The notes beneath the pieces were generated by a model that saw nothing but the letters and a program-made list of their open reading frames with translations, was not told the DNA's origin and made no database searches. A stretch of DNA of 64,000 nt from Bacillota bacterium (GTDB lineage: Bacteria > Bacillota > Clostridia > Christensenellales > Christensenellaceae): positions 1-64,000 of the forward strand of contig JAEYKI010000029.1 of the NCBI GenBank assembly GCA_023408315.1. The letters run 5' to 3'. Positions 49,482 through 58,273 of the stretch are shown piece after piece. The stretch's first letter is position 1, and every line of letters starts with the position of its first letter. Both the position numbers and the translations under genes were made by a program.

Positions 49482-51806
49482 TTACAGCTTGCCTTCTTTG
49501 ACGTATTTTTCTTTGAGCTTTTTGTAAAAGGTAATGTAGTCTATCTCTGCCTTGCGCCTGAGGCCGTAGTCCATGCCCGCGAGCGTGAGGTTGGGGTTAT
49601 AGAACGGGTCGCCCGCGCGCATTTCGGGTTCCCAGCGGTCTATGAGCCTGAATATTTCCCTGTGGTACCGCATCACCTTTTCTTCCGTATCCTCGTATCC
49701 CCTGGACTTGGATTCATAGTGGTAAAGCTGCGCGTACGGCGTTGCGACAATGCGGTAGCCTGCTTTGCATATTTTGAGGCACAGGTCCATGTCGTTTAAG
49801 GCGACCACAAACGATTCGTCAAACCCGCCCGCTTCTTCAAAAACCTGTTTGCGGGTCATCAGGCAGGCGGCGGTAACGGCGGATACACCCCGCGCCAGCA
49901 CCAGGTTGTTGAAATACCCGGGATAATAACTCATGGCCCCGGACTGGCTGTGCCCGGCGATACCCATGATGCCGATGATGACGCCCGCGTGCTGGATGGT
50001 ATCGTCCTCAAAAAAGAGCTTGGCGCCCACCGCGCCCACGTCCGGACGCTGGGAGAACATAACCATTTCCTCCAGCCAGCCGGGCGTGATGACCTTGGTA
50101 TCGTTGTTCAGGAACAGCAGGTGCTCGCCTTTTGCGTGCCCCACCGCAAAGTTGTTGATGGCGGAGAAGTTGAACCCGCCTTCCCAGGTGATGACGCGCA
50201 CACGCCCGTTTTGTTCGATCTCTTTATAATACGCGAATATTTCCTTTGTCTGGCTGTTGTTTTCCACGATCAGAATTTCGTAGTTTTGGTATGTGGACGT
50301 TTCCAGTATGGAATCGATACACTGCTTTAAATATTTGAGTGAATCTTTGTTGGGTATGATGATGCTGACCAGCGGATTGCCGATCACATCCGCACGGATG
50401 CGGTAGCTGAACAGGTAGCCTTCCGCGCCTTCCACCCTGCCCTTCATGCCGATGCGGTCCATATGCTCCTGCACAGCCTTGATGCCAGCTTCCACGGCGT
50501 ACAGCTTGGAGCCGGGGTTTAATGCCACGGATTCCTGGTGCGCCCGCCAGTGGTACAGAATTTTGGGGATATGAACGATTTTTTTTGCCTGTTCGGTTGC
50601 GCGCAAAAAAAGGTCGTGGTCCTGCGAACCGTCGAATCCCGCGCGGAACCGGCCGACTTTGTCGAAAAGTTCCCCGCTCATCATGCTGAAGTGGCAGATA
50701 TAGTTGATGGCCCGCAGGTAGTCCGGGTCGAAATCCGGCTTAAAGAAGGGCGAATGGCGTTTTTCCTCGTCGAAGTTGTCCGAATCGGAATAGAGGAAAT
50801 CCGCGCCCGTATCGTTTACGGCCTTTACCATTTCGAACAGCGCGTCGGGCGGCAGAACGTCGTCGTGGTCCAGAAAAGCGATATATTCGCCCTGGGCAAG
50901 GCTGGCCGCGGCGTTGGTGTTGCCCGCTATCCCCAGGTTTTCCACCAGGAAATTCACTTTGAAACGGGGTTCTTTTGCCTGCCAGGCTTTAAAGCAGGCG
51001 ACGGTTTCCGCGTTGCTGCCCCCGTCCGCCAGGCAAAGCTCCCACTTGCCGTAGGTCTGCGCCTGCAGGGAAGCCATCAGCTCGTCAAAATAAGCCGGGG
51101 GCGTATTGTATGCGGGCGTTATAATACTGATAAGCGGGCTTGCCGCGAACACATGGCTGCGCTGCTCCTCGTATATTTCGCGTTTGGGTTCATTCTCCGT
51201 GATCCAGTCGTCATAGGTGAAGGATTTGGTTTCCTCGCGGATAATACGGATCTTGTCCATATATTCCTTCCATTTGGAGGGCTTAAAGGAAAGCCGGCCT
51301 TCCTTAATAAGAACGTGAAAGCGCTCAAAGGCAATGGATATGGTGCGGAATATGCGTTCTATAAAAGAGAGGTCTTTGGTGATGCGCGGGAACTGCTTAT
51401 GGGGTATGGTGATACTGAGGCCGTTTGCCAGATTTACTGCCGAGACCGAGCGAATCTCAGAGTATGTAAGGTCGCAGGTGCATTCAAACCCCGTGTACAG
51501 CGGCAGTTCCTTGGAAAAGCTGTACAGCGCAACAACATCGGTACGTATCTTGTTGTTGCGGAAAGGCACCGATTTTGCGGGATTGGATGCGTTTAAGGTG
51601 ATTTCTATATCGTTTGCTTCGGTTGTGTCTATTGTCCAGCCTTTTACAATGGCGCCGCGTTCAGACTTCCGTTTGGTGATGGAGTCTATCTTAAGCAGGA
51701 TGCCTTCTTCAAGACTTTGCGCAGCTACGATCTGGCTGATATCCGCGTTCTCTATGGCGGCGTGCAGGGTGGATTCGCGTGAATTGTTTTTTTCTTGTTT
51801 GGACAT
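49482..51806 (-). CDS. Glycosyltransferase with two tandem GT2 domains
   Basis: A 774-residue protein. The N-terminal ~225 residues are unassigned. First GT2 domain (about 225-430): PLISIITPAYNTPPAYFDEL, DHDDVLPPDALF, QDHDLFLRA. Second GT2 domain (about 480-720): PLVSIIIPNKDSLKYLKQCIDS, NNDTKVITPGWLEEM, LNDMDLCLKICKAGYR. Two catalytic domains suggest an enzyme that makes an alternating glycan such as a rhamnan or capsule. Start ATG 51806 with RBS GGGAGA. Its ends border inverted copies 5 and 6 of the hairpin repeat. Confidence 0.88.
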   Translation of the reverse strand: MSKQEKNNSRESTLHAAIENADISQIVAAQSLEEGILLKIDSITKRKSERGAIVKGWTIDTTEANDIEITLNASNPAKSVPFRNNKIRTDVVALYSFSKELPLYTGFECTCDLTYSEIRSVSAVNLANGLSITIPHKQFPRITKDLSFIERIFRTISIAFERFHVLIKEGRLSFKPSKWKEYMDKIRIIREETKSFTYDDWITENEPKREIYEEQRSHVFAASPLISIITPAYNTPPAYFDELMASLQAQTYGKWELCLADGGSNAETVACFKAWQAKEPRFKVNFLVENLGIAGNTNAAASLAQGEYIAFLDHDDVLPPDALFEMVKAVNDTGADFLYSDSDNFDEEKRHSPFFKPDFDPDYLRAINYICHFSMMSGELFDKVGRFRAGFDGSQDHDLFLRATEQAKKIVHIPKILYHWRAHQESVALNPGSKLYAVEAGIKAVQEHMDRIGMKGRVEGAEGYLFSYRIRADVIGNPLVSIIIPNKDSLKYLKQCIDSILETSTYQNYEILIVENNSQTKEIFAYYKEIEQNGRVRVITWEGGFNFSAINNFAVGHAKGEHLLFLNNDTKVITPGWLEEMVMFSQRPDVGAVGAKLFFEDDTIQHAGVIIGIMGIAGHSQSGAMSYYPGYFNNLVLARGVSAVTAACLMTRKQVFEEAGGFDESFVVALNDMDLCLKICKAGYRIVATPYAQLYHYESKSRGYEDTEEKVMRYHREIFRLIDRWEPEMRAGDPFYNPNLTLAGMDYGLRRKAEIDYITFYKKLKEKYVKEGKL

Positions 51807-51879
51807 GCCTAATCTCCCATAAATAGAATACAATTCAGTATAATTCATAGGCTTTTTTAAGTCAAGGAAGGCGTTTTTT

Positions 51880-52098
51880 CATAGGGGCTTTGCCACTATA
51901 ACCCTACCAAAGGATCGATTGACCCTTTGAAATTCTGCATGCTTAAAATACCGCTAAGCGGTATTTTAAATTGTAAGAGCCAACCTGCCTTTAACATACA
52001 GTATTTTAGATAACATGCTTGTAATATTTTGCATGAAATTCTTTTGCTTCTTTTCTTTTTTAAGAAAAGAAGTGGGGTACAGGGGCAAAGCCCCTGTA
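51880..52098. repeat. Modular hairpin repeat, copy 6 (inverted)
   Basis: On the minus strand: CAGGGGCTTTGCCCCTG, CACTTCTTTTCTTAAAAAAG with its mate, AAAAGAATTTCATGCAAAA, a TACCGCTTAGCGGTAT-type hairpin and CAAAGGGTCAATCGATCCTTTGG (51907-51935), then AGGGT and the G-rich end. Same order as copy 5 and inverted to it. Confidence 0.75.
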
Positions 52099-52100
52099 CT

Positions 52101-52130
52101 AAAAAAGCCGCCTGCGTTTGCAGACGGCTT
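52101..52130 (-). terminator. Terminator after the 52.1 kb radical SAM gene
   Basis: On the minus strand AAGCCGTCTGC-AAAC-GCAGGCGGCTTTTTT. It follows the stop codon by about 20 nt. Confidence 0.85.
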
Positions 52131-52147
52131 GATGCTGTAGTGAGTTG

Positions 52148-53638
52148 TTATTTTGCAGGCCCGCTGCTCTGCGCGCTTGCACAGCTGTCACAGCCGCTGC
52201 AGCCGCCGCATCCGGTTGAGGTTGTGTCCACAACTTTATCCAGAGCGCGGTTGATGCATCCGTTAAAGGGATAGTGGTAGCTGTCCCACAGCTCGTCAGC
52301 CGCAACTTTCCATTTGGCTGCCACTTCCTCAGTTTTGCCTGTGAGGGAATCCACGTCTTCAAGATCCAATTTCTGTGTGGAATGCGCGCCCGAACTTTTG
52401 ATAACCTTACGCAATGCTTCCGGGTTATCCAGCAGCGGGCAGGGACGGAGCAGGTTGTCGGAGAAGGGCTGGCCTTCCTGGTATGCGCGGAAGAGCGGGC
52501 TTTTTAAAGCCTCCACCAGCGTGCAGTCGTGAATGTTGTGGGTAGCGTAGTGGATGAACGCGCAGGGCTCGCAGTCGCCGGACGCGTTGATATGGAAGTA
52601 CTGGCGTCCGCCGGCAATACACCCGCCAACGTATTCGCCGTCGTTCCAGAAGTCCATGACAAATAAGGGCAGCGTGTTGTTTGTGCGGTAATTGCGGACA
52701 TAGTTGTACATATATATGCGTTCTTCGTCTGATACCATCAGTTCCGGAACAGCATCCGAACCAATGGGCATATAGGTGAACAGCCATCCAAACAGGCAGC
52801 CTTTGTTAATCATCAGCTTATTCCATTCGTCGCTTGCGATGGTTTTATAGTTTTTACTGTGATAGCATGCCGAATAGCCGAACGGAATCCCCGCGTTTTT
52901 CAGCAGGTCCATGGCGTGCATGATTTTATCGTATGTGCCCTTGCCGCGGCGCGCGTCCGTTTCTTCCTTGGTGCCCTCCACGCTGATCATGAACGTGAAG
53001 TTGCCCACGCGCAGAAGATCCTGCACAAAGTCTTCGTCAATGAGCGTAGCGTTGGTGAAAGCGCCGAACGCGCAGTCGCTGTGTTTTTCCGCCAGGCGGA
53101 TCAGGTCTTTTTTGCGGACCAGGGGTTCGCCGCCGGAATAAAGGTACATATAAATACCAAGCTCTTTGCCCTGGGTGATGATGCTGTCCAGGTCTTCAAA
53201 CGAGAGGTTGTCGTGCTTCTCGTACTCGGCTGCCCAGCATCCAATGCATTTTAAGTTGCATGCAGAGGTGGGATCCATCAGAATGGCCCATGGTACGTTT
53301 GCGCCGATTTCCTTGGATTTCTGCTTGGAGAGGGGAGCGCCTTTTACGCCGGAATTTAAGAAGAAATTGAGTACAAACCGTTTGAGGTAATTAACGTTTG
53401 ATTCCTCAAGCACCCTTTTCATCAGCTGGCCCTGCCAGGTTTGGTCTTCCCACCACTTCTGGAACGTGTGGACGGTTTTGTTGTACTGGTTGCCCTTGGT
53501 GAAGGTATCCGCCCATTTCAGGAGTTTGGGGAAGTTTTTAACCGGGTCTTTTTCCAGATACGCAAAAGCAGGCTTGAAAGCGACGTTTTCCATCACTTTT
53601 GCGCCGGTATTGCGAAACATGTCCTTTACTGTCGCCAT
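52148..53638 (-). CDS. Radical SAM protein with C-terminal Cys-rich tail
   Basis: A 496-residue protein. N-terminal 120 residues are a helical region; SAM-cluster motif CNLKCIGCWAAE is at about 135-146, then LYSGGEPLVRK, and GGCIAGGRQYFHINASGDCEPC, which may hold an auxiliary cluster, near residue 350. The C-terminus is VVDTTSTGCGGCSGCDSCASAQSS, five Cys that could bind another cluster or be a peptide-like substrate. Related to the 15277 protein. Start ATG 53638 with RBS GGAGGAAG. Function unknown. Confidence 0.85.
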   Translation of the reverse strand: MATVKDMFRNTGAKVMENVAFKPAFAYLEKDPVKNFPKLLKWADTFTKGNQYNKTVHTFQKWWEDQTWQGQLMKRVLEESNVNYLKRFVLNFFLNSGVKGAPLSKQKSKEIGANVPWAILMDPTSACNLKCIGCWAAEYEKHDNLSFEDLDSIITQGKELGIYMYLYSGGEPLVRKKDLIRLAEKHSDCAFGAFTNATLIDEDFVQDLLRVGNFTFMISVEGTKEETDARRGKGTYDKIMHAMDLLKNAGIPFGYSACYHSKNYKTIASDEWNKLMINKGCLFGWLFTYMPIGSDAVPELMVSDEERIYMYNYVRNYRTNNTLPLFVMDFWNDGEYVGGCIAGGRQYFHINASGDCEPCAFIHYATHNIHDCTLVEALKSPLFRAYQEGQPFSDNLLRPCPLLDNPEALRKVIKSSGAHSTQKLDLEDVDSLTGKTEEVAAKWKVAADELWDSYHYPFNGCINRALDKVVDTTSTGCGGCSGCDSCASAQSSGPAK

Positions 53639-53759
53639 TGGTTCTTCCTCCATTAAAAAAAATTTGATAATTACGCTTGCCTGGCCTATAAGCTTTTTGT
53701 TACGCCATATACTTACAATTAAATAAATACAATAACAAAAAATATGGAATTATTAAGGT

Positions 53760-53788
53760 ATATTAGTGCTTTTACCGCGAATTGTCAA
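53760..53788 (-). promoter_or_regulatory. Promoter for the Cys-rich radical SAM gene
   Basis: Minus strand TTGACA (53783-53788), a 17-nt spacer and TAATAT (53760-53765). The leader is about 115 nt. The 53789-54042 spacer up to the next gene is AT-rich with no other feature I can support. Confidence 0.85.
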
Positions 53789-54042
53789 GACCCGAGAAAT
53801 AATTGTATTTTTCGTGAAAGCAATTTTCTGTGCGTGCATTTCAATACCTATTGTATTATAAAGTATCTACAAAGTTGTTAAACATATTCTGACATGCATT
53901 ATATCATTTTTTGGGTTTGTTTTCAACAATCGTTTGTGCCGCCAATTCCGTTTTTATCCTTTGCCTGAACGCTTTCCTTATGAATAAATTGGCTGATTAT
54001 GCCCATAATACCAATCAAAGCTAGCGAAAGGAGGAATCTTGT

Positions 54043-54195
54043 ATGGCAATGGAAAACTGCAATAACTGCGGCGCAAAAATGGATTCCAGGGAACTTAGAA
54101 ACTGCAAGAATTGCGGCTCTTACCTTTGCTCCGCCTGCTACAGGGACAGCGAAGGATATTGCATGGATTGCACGGATTCTGACGATGATTATTGA
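54043..54195 (+). CDS. Tiny zinc-ribbon protein
   Basis: A 50-residue protein with four Cys pairs (CNNCGAKM, CKNCGS, LCSACYRD, CMDCTD), an acidic tail and nothing else. RBS GAAAGGAGG 8 nt before ATG 54043; a terminator follows. Such proteins bind zinc and usually act in protein contact; none recognised. It is a stand-alone gene between the radical SAM gene and a convergent sugar isomerase gene. Confidence 0.85.
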   Translation: MAMENCNNCGAKMDSRELRNCKNCGSYLCSACYRDSEGYCMDCTDSDDDY

Positions 54196-54231
54196 AACGA
54201 GGTTGCCTTTTTGATTTTTAAATTCCGCTAG

Positions 54232-54262
54232 AAAAGAACCGTTCTTGCCGAACGGTTCTTTT
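54232..54262. terminator. Terminator between convergent genes
   Basis: AAAAGAACCGTTC-TTGCC-GAACGGTTCTTTT, symmetrical A/T flanks, can end both neighbours. Confidence 0.9.
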
Positions 54263-54297
54263 AGCGTGTCCTAAAAAATGGTATGGTTATACACGAA

Positions 54298-55194
54298 TCA
54301 GCCGCAGTATTTCTGATTAAATTTATCCACAAACGCTTTGCAGTCTGCGGTGGCCCTCCAGGCATCCGGCCATTCGCAAAGGTCAATCGCCCACCAGTCT
54401 CCCTTGTATTCCGCTTTGCTTAAAAGGGCGGGAATCACCTCGTCAAAGTTGATATTGCCTGTGCCAAACGGATTGTGCGTGCTTGTGCCCTGGCTGTTTA
54501 AGGAGCCGTCCGAATCGATCACGTGCACCAGGCCGATTTTACCCTTGAGCATTTCGGCAAATTCCACAACGCCGCCCGGAAGCTTGCAGCCTTCTTCAAT
54601 ATGACGGGCGCCCATAACGGAAGACATATAACCGTGGCAGGTATCAAACAGAACCTTGAAGTTTTTTTCTGCAACGTCGGTTACAACTTCCAGAACGTTT
54701 TTGGGTTCGTTTACCATGAAACCGGGTTCGAATTCCCAGACAACTTCGATGCCGTCCTCTGCCGCGCGTTTGGCGCATTTTTTAAACTGGGTTTTTACAA
54801 AATCCTTTGCGTCTTCGTATTTCCAGCCGTCCGGCAGGATGGGCTGCGTGCCCGAGTCGATACGAACCGTTTTGAATTCCATTTCCGCCATGAAAGCTAT
54901 GCTCTCGTCAAACAGCGCAAGCCATTCCTTGTTTTGTTTAAAGGAGTCAACGCTCCACAGGTCTGCCGCGTAGTCCGCTACTTCCAGGTTGTTATCCGCG
55001 AGCAGCTTTTTAAGCTCCGCTTTTTTGGCGGGCGTTTCGTACAGGGAAGGATGCGCGTGCGGTTTAAAGCCGCCCATGCTGATGCCGTCAAACTTCAGCT
55101 TGGAGAGTTCCGCGCATAATTCGGGTAAAAGAATGGGTTTGTCTGCGAATGCGCCCATAATATACGCCCAACTGCCTATTGATACTTTCTTCAT
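54298..55194 (-). CDS. Xylose isomerase-like TIM-barrel sugar isomerase/epimerase
   Basis: A 298-residue protein of the AP2Ec/xylose-isomerase-like family. Metal-site residues appear in VVWEFEPGF (Glu), VLFDTCHGYM (Asp-x-x-His), LVHVIDSDGSLNSQ (His, Asp) and a late Asp in AIDLCEWPDAW where Glu is usual. Substrate unknown; likely an isomerase or epimerase of free or phosphorylated ketoses. RBS AAGGAGGTA. It is far from, but in regulation perhaps linked to, the kinase-aldolase cluster downstream. Confidence 0.85.
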   Translation of the reverse strand: MKKVSIGSWAYIMGAFADKPILLPELCAELSKLKFDGISMGGFKPHAHPSLYETPAKKAELKKLLADNNLEVADYAADLWSVDSFKQNKEWLALFDESIAFMAEMEFKTVRIDSGTQPILPDGWKYEDAKDFVKTQFKKCAKRAAEDGIEVVWEFEPGFMVNEPKNVLEVVTDVAEKNFKVLFDTCHGYMSSVMGARHIEEGCKLPGGVVEFAEMLKGKIGLVHVIDSDGSLNSQGTSTHNPFGTGNINFDEVIPALLSKAEYKGDWWAIDLCEWPDAWRATADCKAFVDKFNQKYCG

Positions 55195-55225
55195 TGGGAA
55201 TACCTCCTTGTTAATTCAATGTTAC

Positions 55226-55239
55226 TTATTCGTATTAAT
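55226..55239. promoter_or_regulatory. Candidate LacI operator half-site upstream of the 54.3 kb isomerase
   Basis: The segment contains CGTATTAAT, identical to the right half of the perfect palindrome at 62201-62214 (extended by one base on the complementary strand). It lies 32-45 nt before the isomerase ATG. The second half is degenerate. Confidence 0.4.
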
Positions 55240-55444
55240 TACCGGATACCATTATTTTTTCATAGAATCTGGAGATTGTCAACTGCTTTCATTGGCGGGG
55301 GACCATCTCCGTATAATACTTTGCTGCCGCCATCTGTTTTGCGAACCTGGGGGCAACCGAGTAAGCTTATAGGGGAAGCGTTCAAGGTTGATTCGTTTGT
55401 TTTCAAATGGCTTTCTTCCAGAGTGTTTCTTATATAGGCCCATT

Positions 55445-55468
55445 ATATACATTTCCCAGAATGTATAT
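55445..55468. promoter_or_regulatory. Nine-bp inverted repeat in a long spacer
   Basis: ATATACATT (55445-55453) and AATGTATAT (55460-55468) are perfect complements with 6 nt between. It could be an operator. Apart from this, the half-site at 55226 and the terminator at 55589, the 455-nt spacer 55195-55649 shows no gene. Confidence 0.35.
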
Positions 55469-55588
55469 GCAAGATTATCACAAGCCTTTCACGCAGGCTG
55501 GTAATTGAGAGGTTTTGATACACGATAAAGGTTTTTAAGTCTTCAGGCTTTTTTGGCGCAACCCATTTCCCGAAAGAAGTTGTAATAA

Positions 55589-55624
55589 AAAACAATCCTG
55601 CTTAAACTGAGCAGGATTGCTGAA
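55589..55624 (-). terminator. Terminator after the ACP gene
   Basis: On the minus strand GCAATCCTGCT-CAGTTT-AAGCAGGATTG followed by TTTTTTATT, 26 nt behind the ACP stop. Confidence 0.88.
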
Positions 55625-55649
55625 AAGATAAATAATTCCGGTCATAAAT

Positions 55650-55883
55650 TTATGCTGTTTTTGCTTCCAGGTAGTTTAAGATGTCTGAGACTGTTACAAA
55701 CAGGCGGAGGTCCCTGTCCGGGATGGAGATGCTGTATTCCTTTTCAAAGGCCAGAAGCATATCCATCATGCAGAAGGAGTCAAAATCCAGGTCTGCTATC
55801 AAGTCGCTTTCCAGCTCTATTTCCTCCGGCGAATAAGGGCAGGAAGCAGCGAGCAGTTCTTTTACTTTTTCGATGTTAACCAT
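55650..55883 (-). CDS. Acyl carrier protein
   Basis: A 77-residue ACP. The 4'-phosphopantetheine Ser is in DLDFDSFCMMDML (DSF instead of the usual DSL), and helix II-III LLAFEKEYSISIPDRDLRLFVTVSDILNYL follows. It carries an acyl or aminoacyl group as a thioester. It is 3 nt downstream of an acyl-CoA ligase-type gene, so it is the likely recipient of the activated acid, rather than the fatty-acid synthase ACP. Confidence 0.9.
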   Translation of the reverse strand: MVNIEKVKELLAASCPYSPEEIELESDLIADLDFDSFCMMDMLLAFEKEYSISIPDRDLRLFVTVSDILNYLEAKTA

Positions 55884-55886
55884 AAG

Positions 55887-57560
55887 TTAATGCACTCCTA
55901 CATTCATTCTTTTGATTGATCTCTTGGTTGTTTTGTCGAATTCCGTGGCGCGGATACCGATTTGGCGCACCTGCTTGAACAAGGGCAGTTGGCGGTTCAC
56001 CTGGTTGAATTCCTTTTGCAGCATGGAGAGGATTTCGTCTTCGCTTGCTTCTGGAACCAGATCGTAATTGGGGAATACCTCCGCAGCTAATTCGGTTTCG
56101 CCGCCGTCCGCCGCGCGTTTTGCGTATACCACCACCTCGCGGATCAAAGGGATTGCAGCCAAATATTCTTCAATCTCTTCCGGATAGACGTTTTTGCCGT
56201 TGGAGAGAACAATAATATTTTTGGTGCGACCGGTGAGGAAAAGAAAATCTTCTTCCATGTGCCCTACGTCGCCCGTGTTCAGCCAGCCATCCTTCATGAC
56301 TTCACGGGTGGCCTGTTCGTTGTTATAATATCCCAGCATTACATTGGGGCCTTTTACCCAAACTTCGCCGTCCCCGTTTTCGTCCGGTTCTTCTATTTTG
56401 ACCTGCATGCACGCAATCGGGATGCCAACGGACCCGTCCCTGAAATATCTGTTGTTGTTCACGGATACCAGCGGGGAACATTCGCTTGTGCCGTATCCGT
56501 TCAAAACCATAATGCCGAACTCACGGAACGCGCGCATAAGCTCCGCACGAAGAGGCGCTCCGCCACAAATGATTACTTTGAGTTTGCCCCCGAAAGCCGC
56601 CTGTATATCCGCAAAGAATTCGTCCCGTTTGTCGATTCCCTGGGCCAACAGTTCGTTGCTTCTGGCGATTGCCGCGCGCAATTGCTCGGCCTGGCCTTTT
56701 GCGGCGGCCATTTCCCAAATTTTTTTGTGCATGTTTTCCAGATACAGGGGCACAAGGCAGATGGTATCCGGTTTAAAAAGCTGCAGGTTTTGCATGAAAA
56801 AGCGGATGGAATCGTTGATGCAGATGGTCAGCCCGGCTTGCATGAGCATGATGATACCGTGTGTGCATTCAAAAGAATGATGAATGGGGAGAACCGAGAG
56901 AGCCACGCTGCCAACCTCCACAATGGAGAGGCCGCCTGAAGAAGCCGCGGTGATGCCGCGGTGTGTGAGCATGATGCCTTTTGCCTTGCCTGTGGTGCCC
57001 GAGGTATAGATCAGGGAAGCCATAACGTCCGGGTCGATTACGGCCTGGGTATAGGATGCGTCGCCTTCGGCAATGCGGGCTGCGCCAAGGCGGAGCAGCT
57101 CCGGAACGCCGGGGCAGGTCCAATCTGCGTTGCACGCATACACGGGAATGTAGCGCACGCGGGGCGCCCGGTTTTTTTGAACAACCCCTTCAAATGTACT
57201 GGAGAAGATAAGGGCGGAAGCGCCGCTGTCCGCAACGATGTTTGCAATCTCGGCATCCGGGAGTTCCTTGTCTATGGGAACCACCGTGCCCACGCCGCAG
57301 GTAATTGCAAAATAAGAGACGATCCACTCGTAACTTGTTTCGCCTACAAGGGCGATTTTTTTGCCTTTGAATCCTTCACACAGGAGAGCTGTGCCAAGCG
57401 CGTTCACATCTGATAGCAACTGTTCATAGGTTTTTGACTGGATGCCGTCCTGCGTTTTCCAACGAAACGCATCACGCCCCCGAAAATTAGACGCCGCTTT
57501 GATAAGCAGGTCCTTTAAATCGGAAACATGCATGAAATCATTGTATACAAAATTTTTCAT
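55887..57560 (-). CDS. AMP-forming acyl-CoA/acyl-ACP synthetase
   Basis: A 557-residue ANL-superfamily ligase. P-loop SLIYTSGTTGKAKGIMLTHRG; adenine site LNGYGTSECSP; hinge-region GWLNTGDVG and FLTGRTKNIIVLSNGKNVYPEEIE; C-terminal catalytic Lys in TTKRSIKR. It activates a fatty or carboxylic acid to an adenylate, then to a thioester on CoA or the adjacent ACP. RBS GGAGATGAG. Without an adjacent desaturase, acyltransferase or NRPS its acid cannot be named. Confidence 0.9.
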   Translation of the reverse strand: MKNFVYNDFMHVSDLKDLLIKAASNFRGRDAFRWKTQDGIQSKTYEQLLSDVNALGTALLCEGFKGKKIALVGETSYEWIVSYFAITCGVGTVVPIDKELPDAEIANIVADSGASALIFSSTFEGVVQKNRAPRVRYIPVYACNADWTCPGVPELLRLGAARIAEGDASYTQAVIDPDVMASLIYTSGTTGKAKGIMLTHRGITAASSGGLSIVEVGSVALSVLPIHHSFECTHGIIMLMQAGLTICINDSIRFFMQNLQLFKPDTICLVPLYLENMHKKIWEMAAAKGQAEQLRAAIARSNELLAQGIDKRDEFFADIQAAFGGKLKVIICGGAPLRAELMRAFREFGIMVLNGYGTSECSPLVSVNNNRYFRDGSVGIPIACMQVKIEEPDENGDGEVWVKGPNVMLGYYNNEQATREVMKDGWLNTGDVGHMEEDFLFLTGRTKNIIVLSNGKNVYPEEIEEYLAAIPLIREVVVYAKRAADGGETELAAEVFPNYDLVPEASEDEILSMLQKEFNQVNRQLPLFKQVRQIGIRATEFDKTTKRSIKRMNVGVH

Positions 57561-57689
57561 GGCTCATCTCCAATAGAATTTATTTGCTCCCATTATACAA
57601 TTTATGCTTGTTGTTGGCAAGCAGCACAAGTGAATTGTTAGGCTAAAAGTGTCAACATATCGGAAGGGTAAAAGGCGGAACTCCGGCGC

Positions 57690-57723
57690 GTAAAAAAAGA
57701 AAAAACGCGCCGTTTGGCGCGCT
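57690..57723 (-). terminator. Terminator after thioredoxin
   Basis: Minus strand GCGCGCC-AAAC-GGCGCGTTTTTTCTTTTTT, close behind the thioredoxin stop codon. Confidence 0.88.
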
Positions 57724-57734
57724 GTTGACGAATG

Positions 57735-58040
57735 CTACCGGATCATTTGGAGAATTTCTTGTTTGCCCCTGGCGCCCACAAATTTGGAGGTTTCTTTTCC
57801 ATCCACAAAGTAATACACAGTTGGTATGGACATAACGCCGTATTTCTCTGCCAGCCCCTGGTTGTTGTCCACATTGATTTTAACAACCTTTACGTTTTCC
57901 TGCGACGCCACATCTTCCAGAATGGGGGAAAGCATCCGGCAGGGGCCGCACCAGTCCGCATAAAAATCCACCAGAACCTTGCCGGAATAATTCAGAACTT
58001 CCGCCTCGAACTGAGACTCATTAATTGATAACGTGCTCAT
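57735..58040 (-). CDS. trxA: Thioredoxin
   Basis: A 101-residue thioredoxin with the active site DFYADWCGPCRML (residues about 25-37), cis-Pro in MSIPTVYYF and the usual five-strand fold. It reduces protein disulphides in the cytoplasm with electrons from thioredoxin reductase (not here). The window's many Cys-rich proteins may need it, though nothing shows that directly. RBS TAAGGAG. Monocistronic. Confidence 0.96.
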   Translation of the reverse strand: MSTLSINESQFEAEVLNYSGKVLVDFYADWCGPCRMLSPILEDVASQENVKVVKINVDNNQGLAEKYGVMSIPTVYYFVDGKETSKFVGARGKQEILQMIR

Positions 58041-58198
58041 TCGTTTACTCCTTAGTATAAAAAAATTTGCGTTTATGGTATTATGATAACCAAGCTTGCC
58101 TTATTTAAACAGTATACTACAAACCGGCTAATAAATCCGCATTTTTTACGCCATAAATTATATGCTGCTATCACTTTTTGCCTGTGGCAGAACAATTG

Positions 58199-58227
58199 TT
58201 GACTATTGTTGTGGCAGTATTTATAAT
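58199..58227 (+). promoter_or_regulatory. Promoter for the regulator-kinase-aldolase operon
   Basis: TTGACT at 58199-58204, a 17-nt spacer and TATAAT at 58222-58227. The -35 adjoins a 10-bp palindrome AACAATTGTT (58191-58200). Confidence 0.82.
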
Positions 58228-58273
58228 GTAAAAAAAAGGGTGTTAGCCGCAGGATACTGCTCGGGAATGAAAT

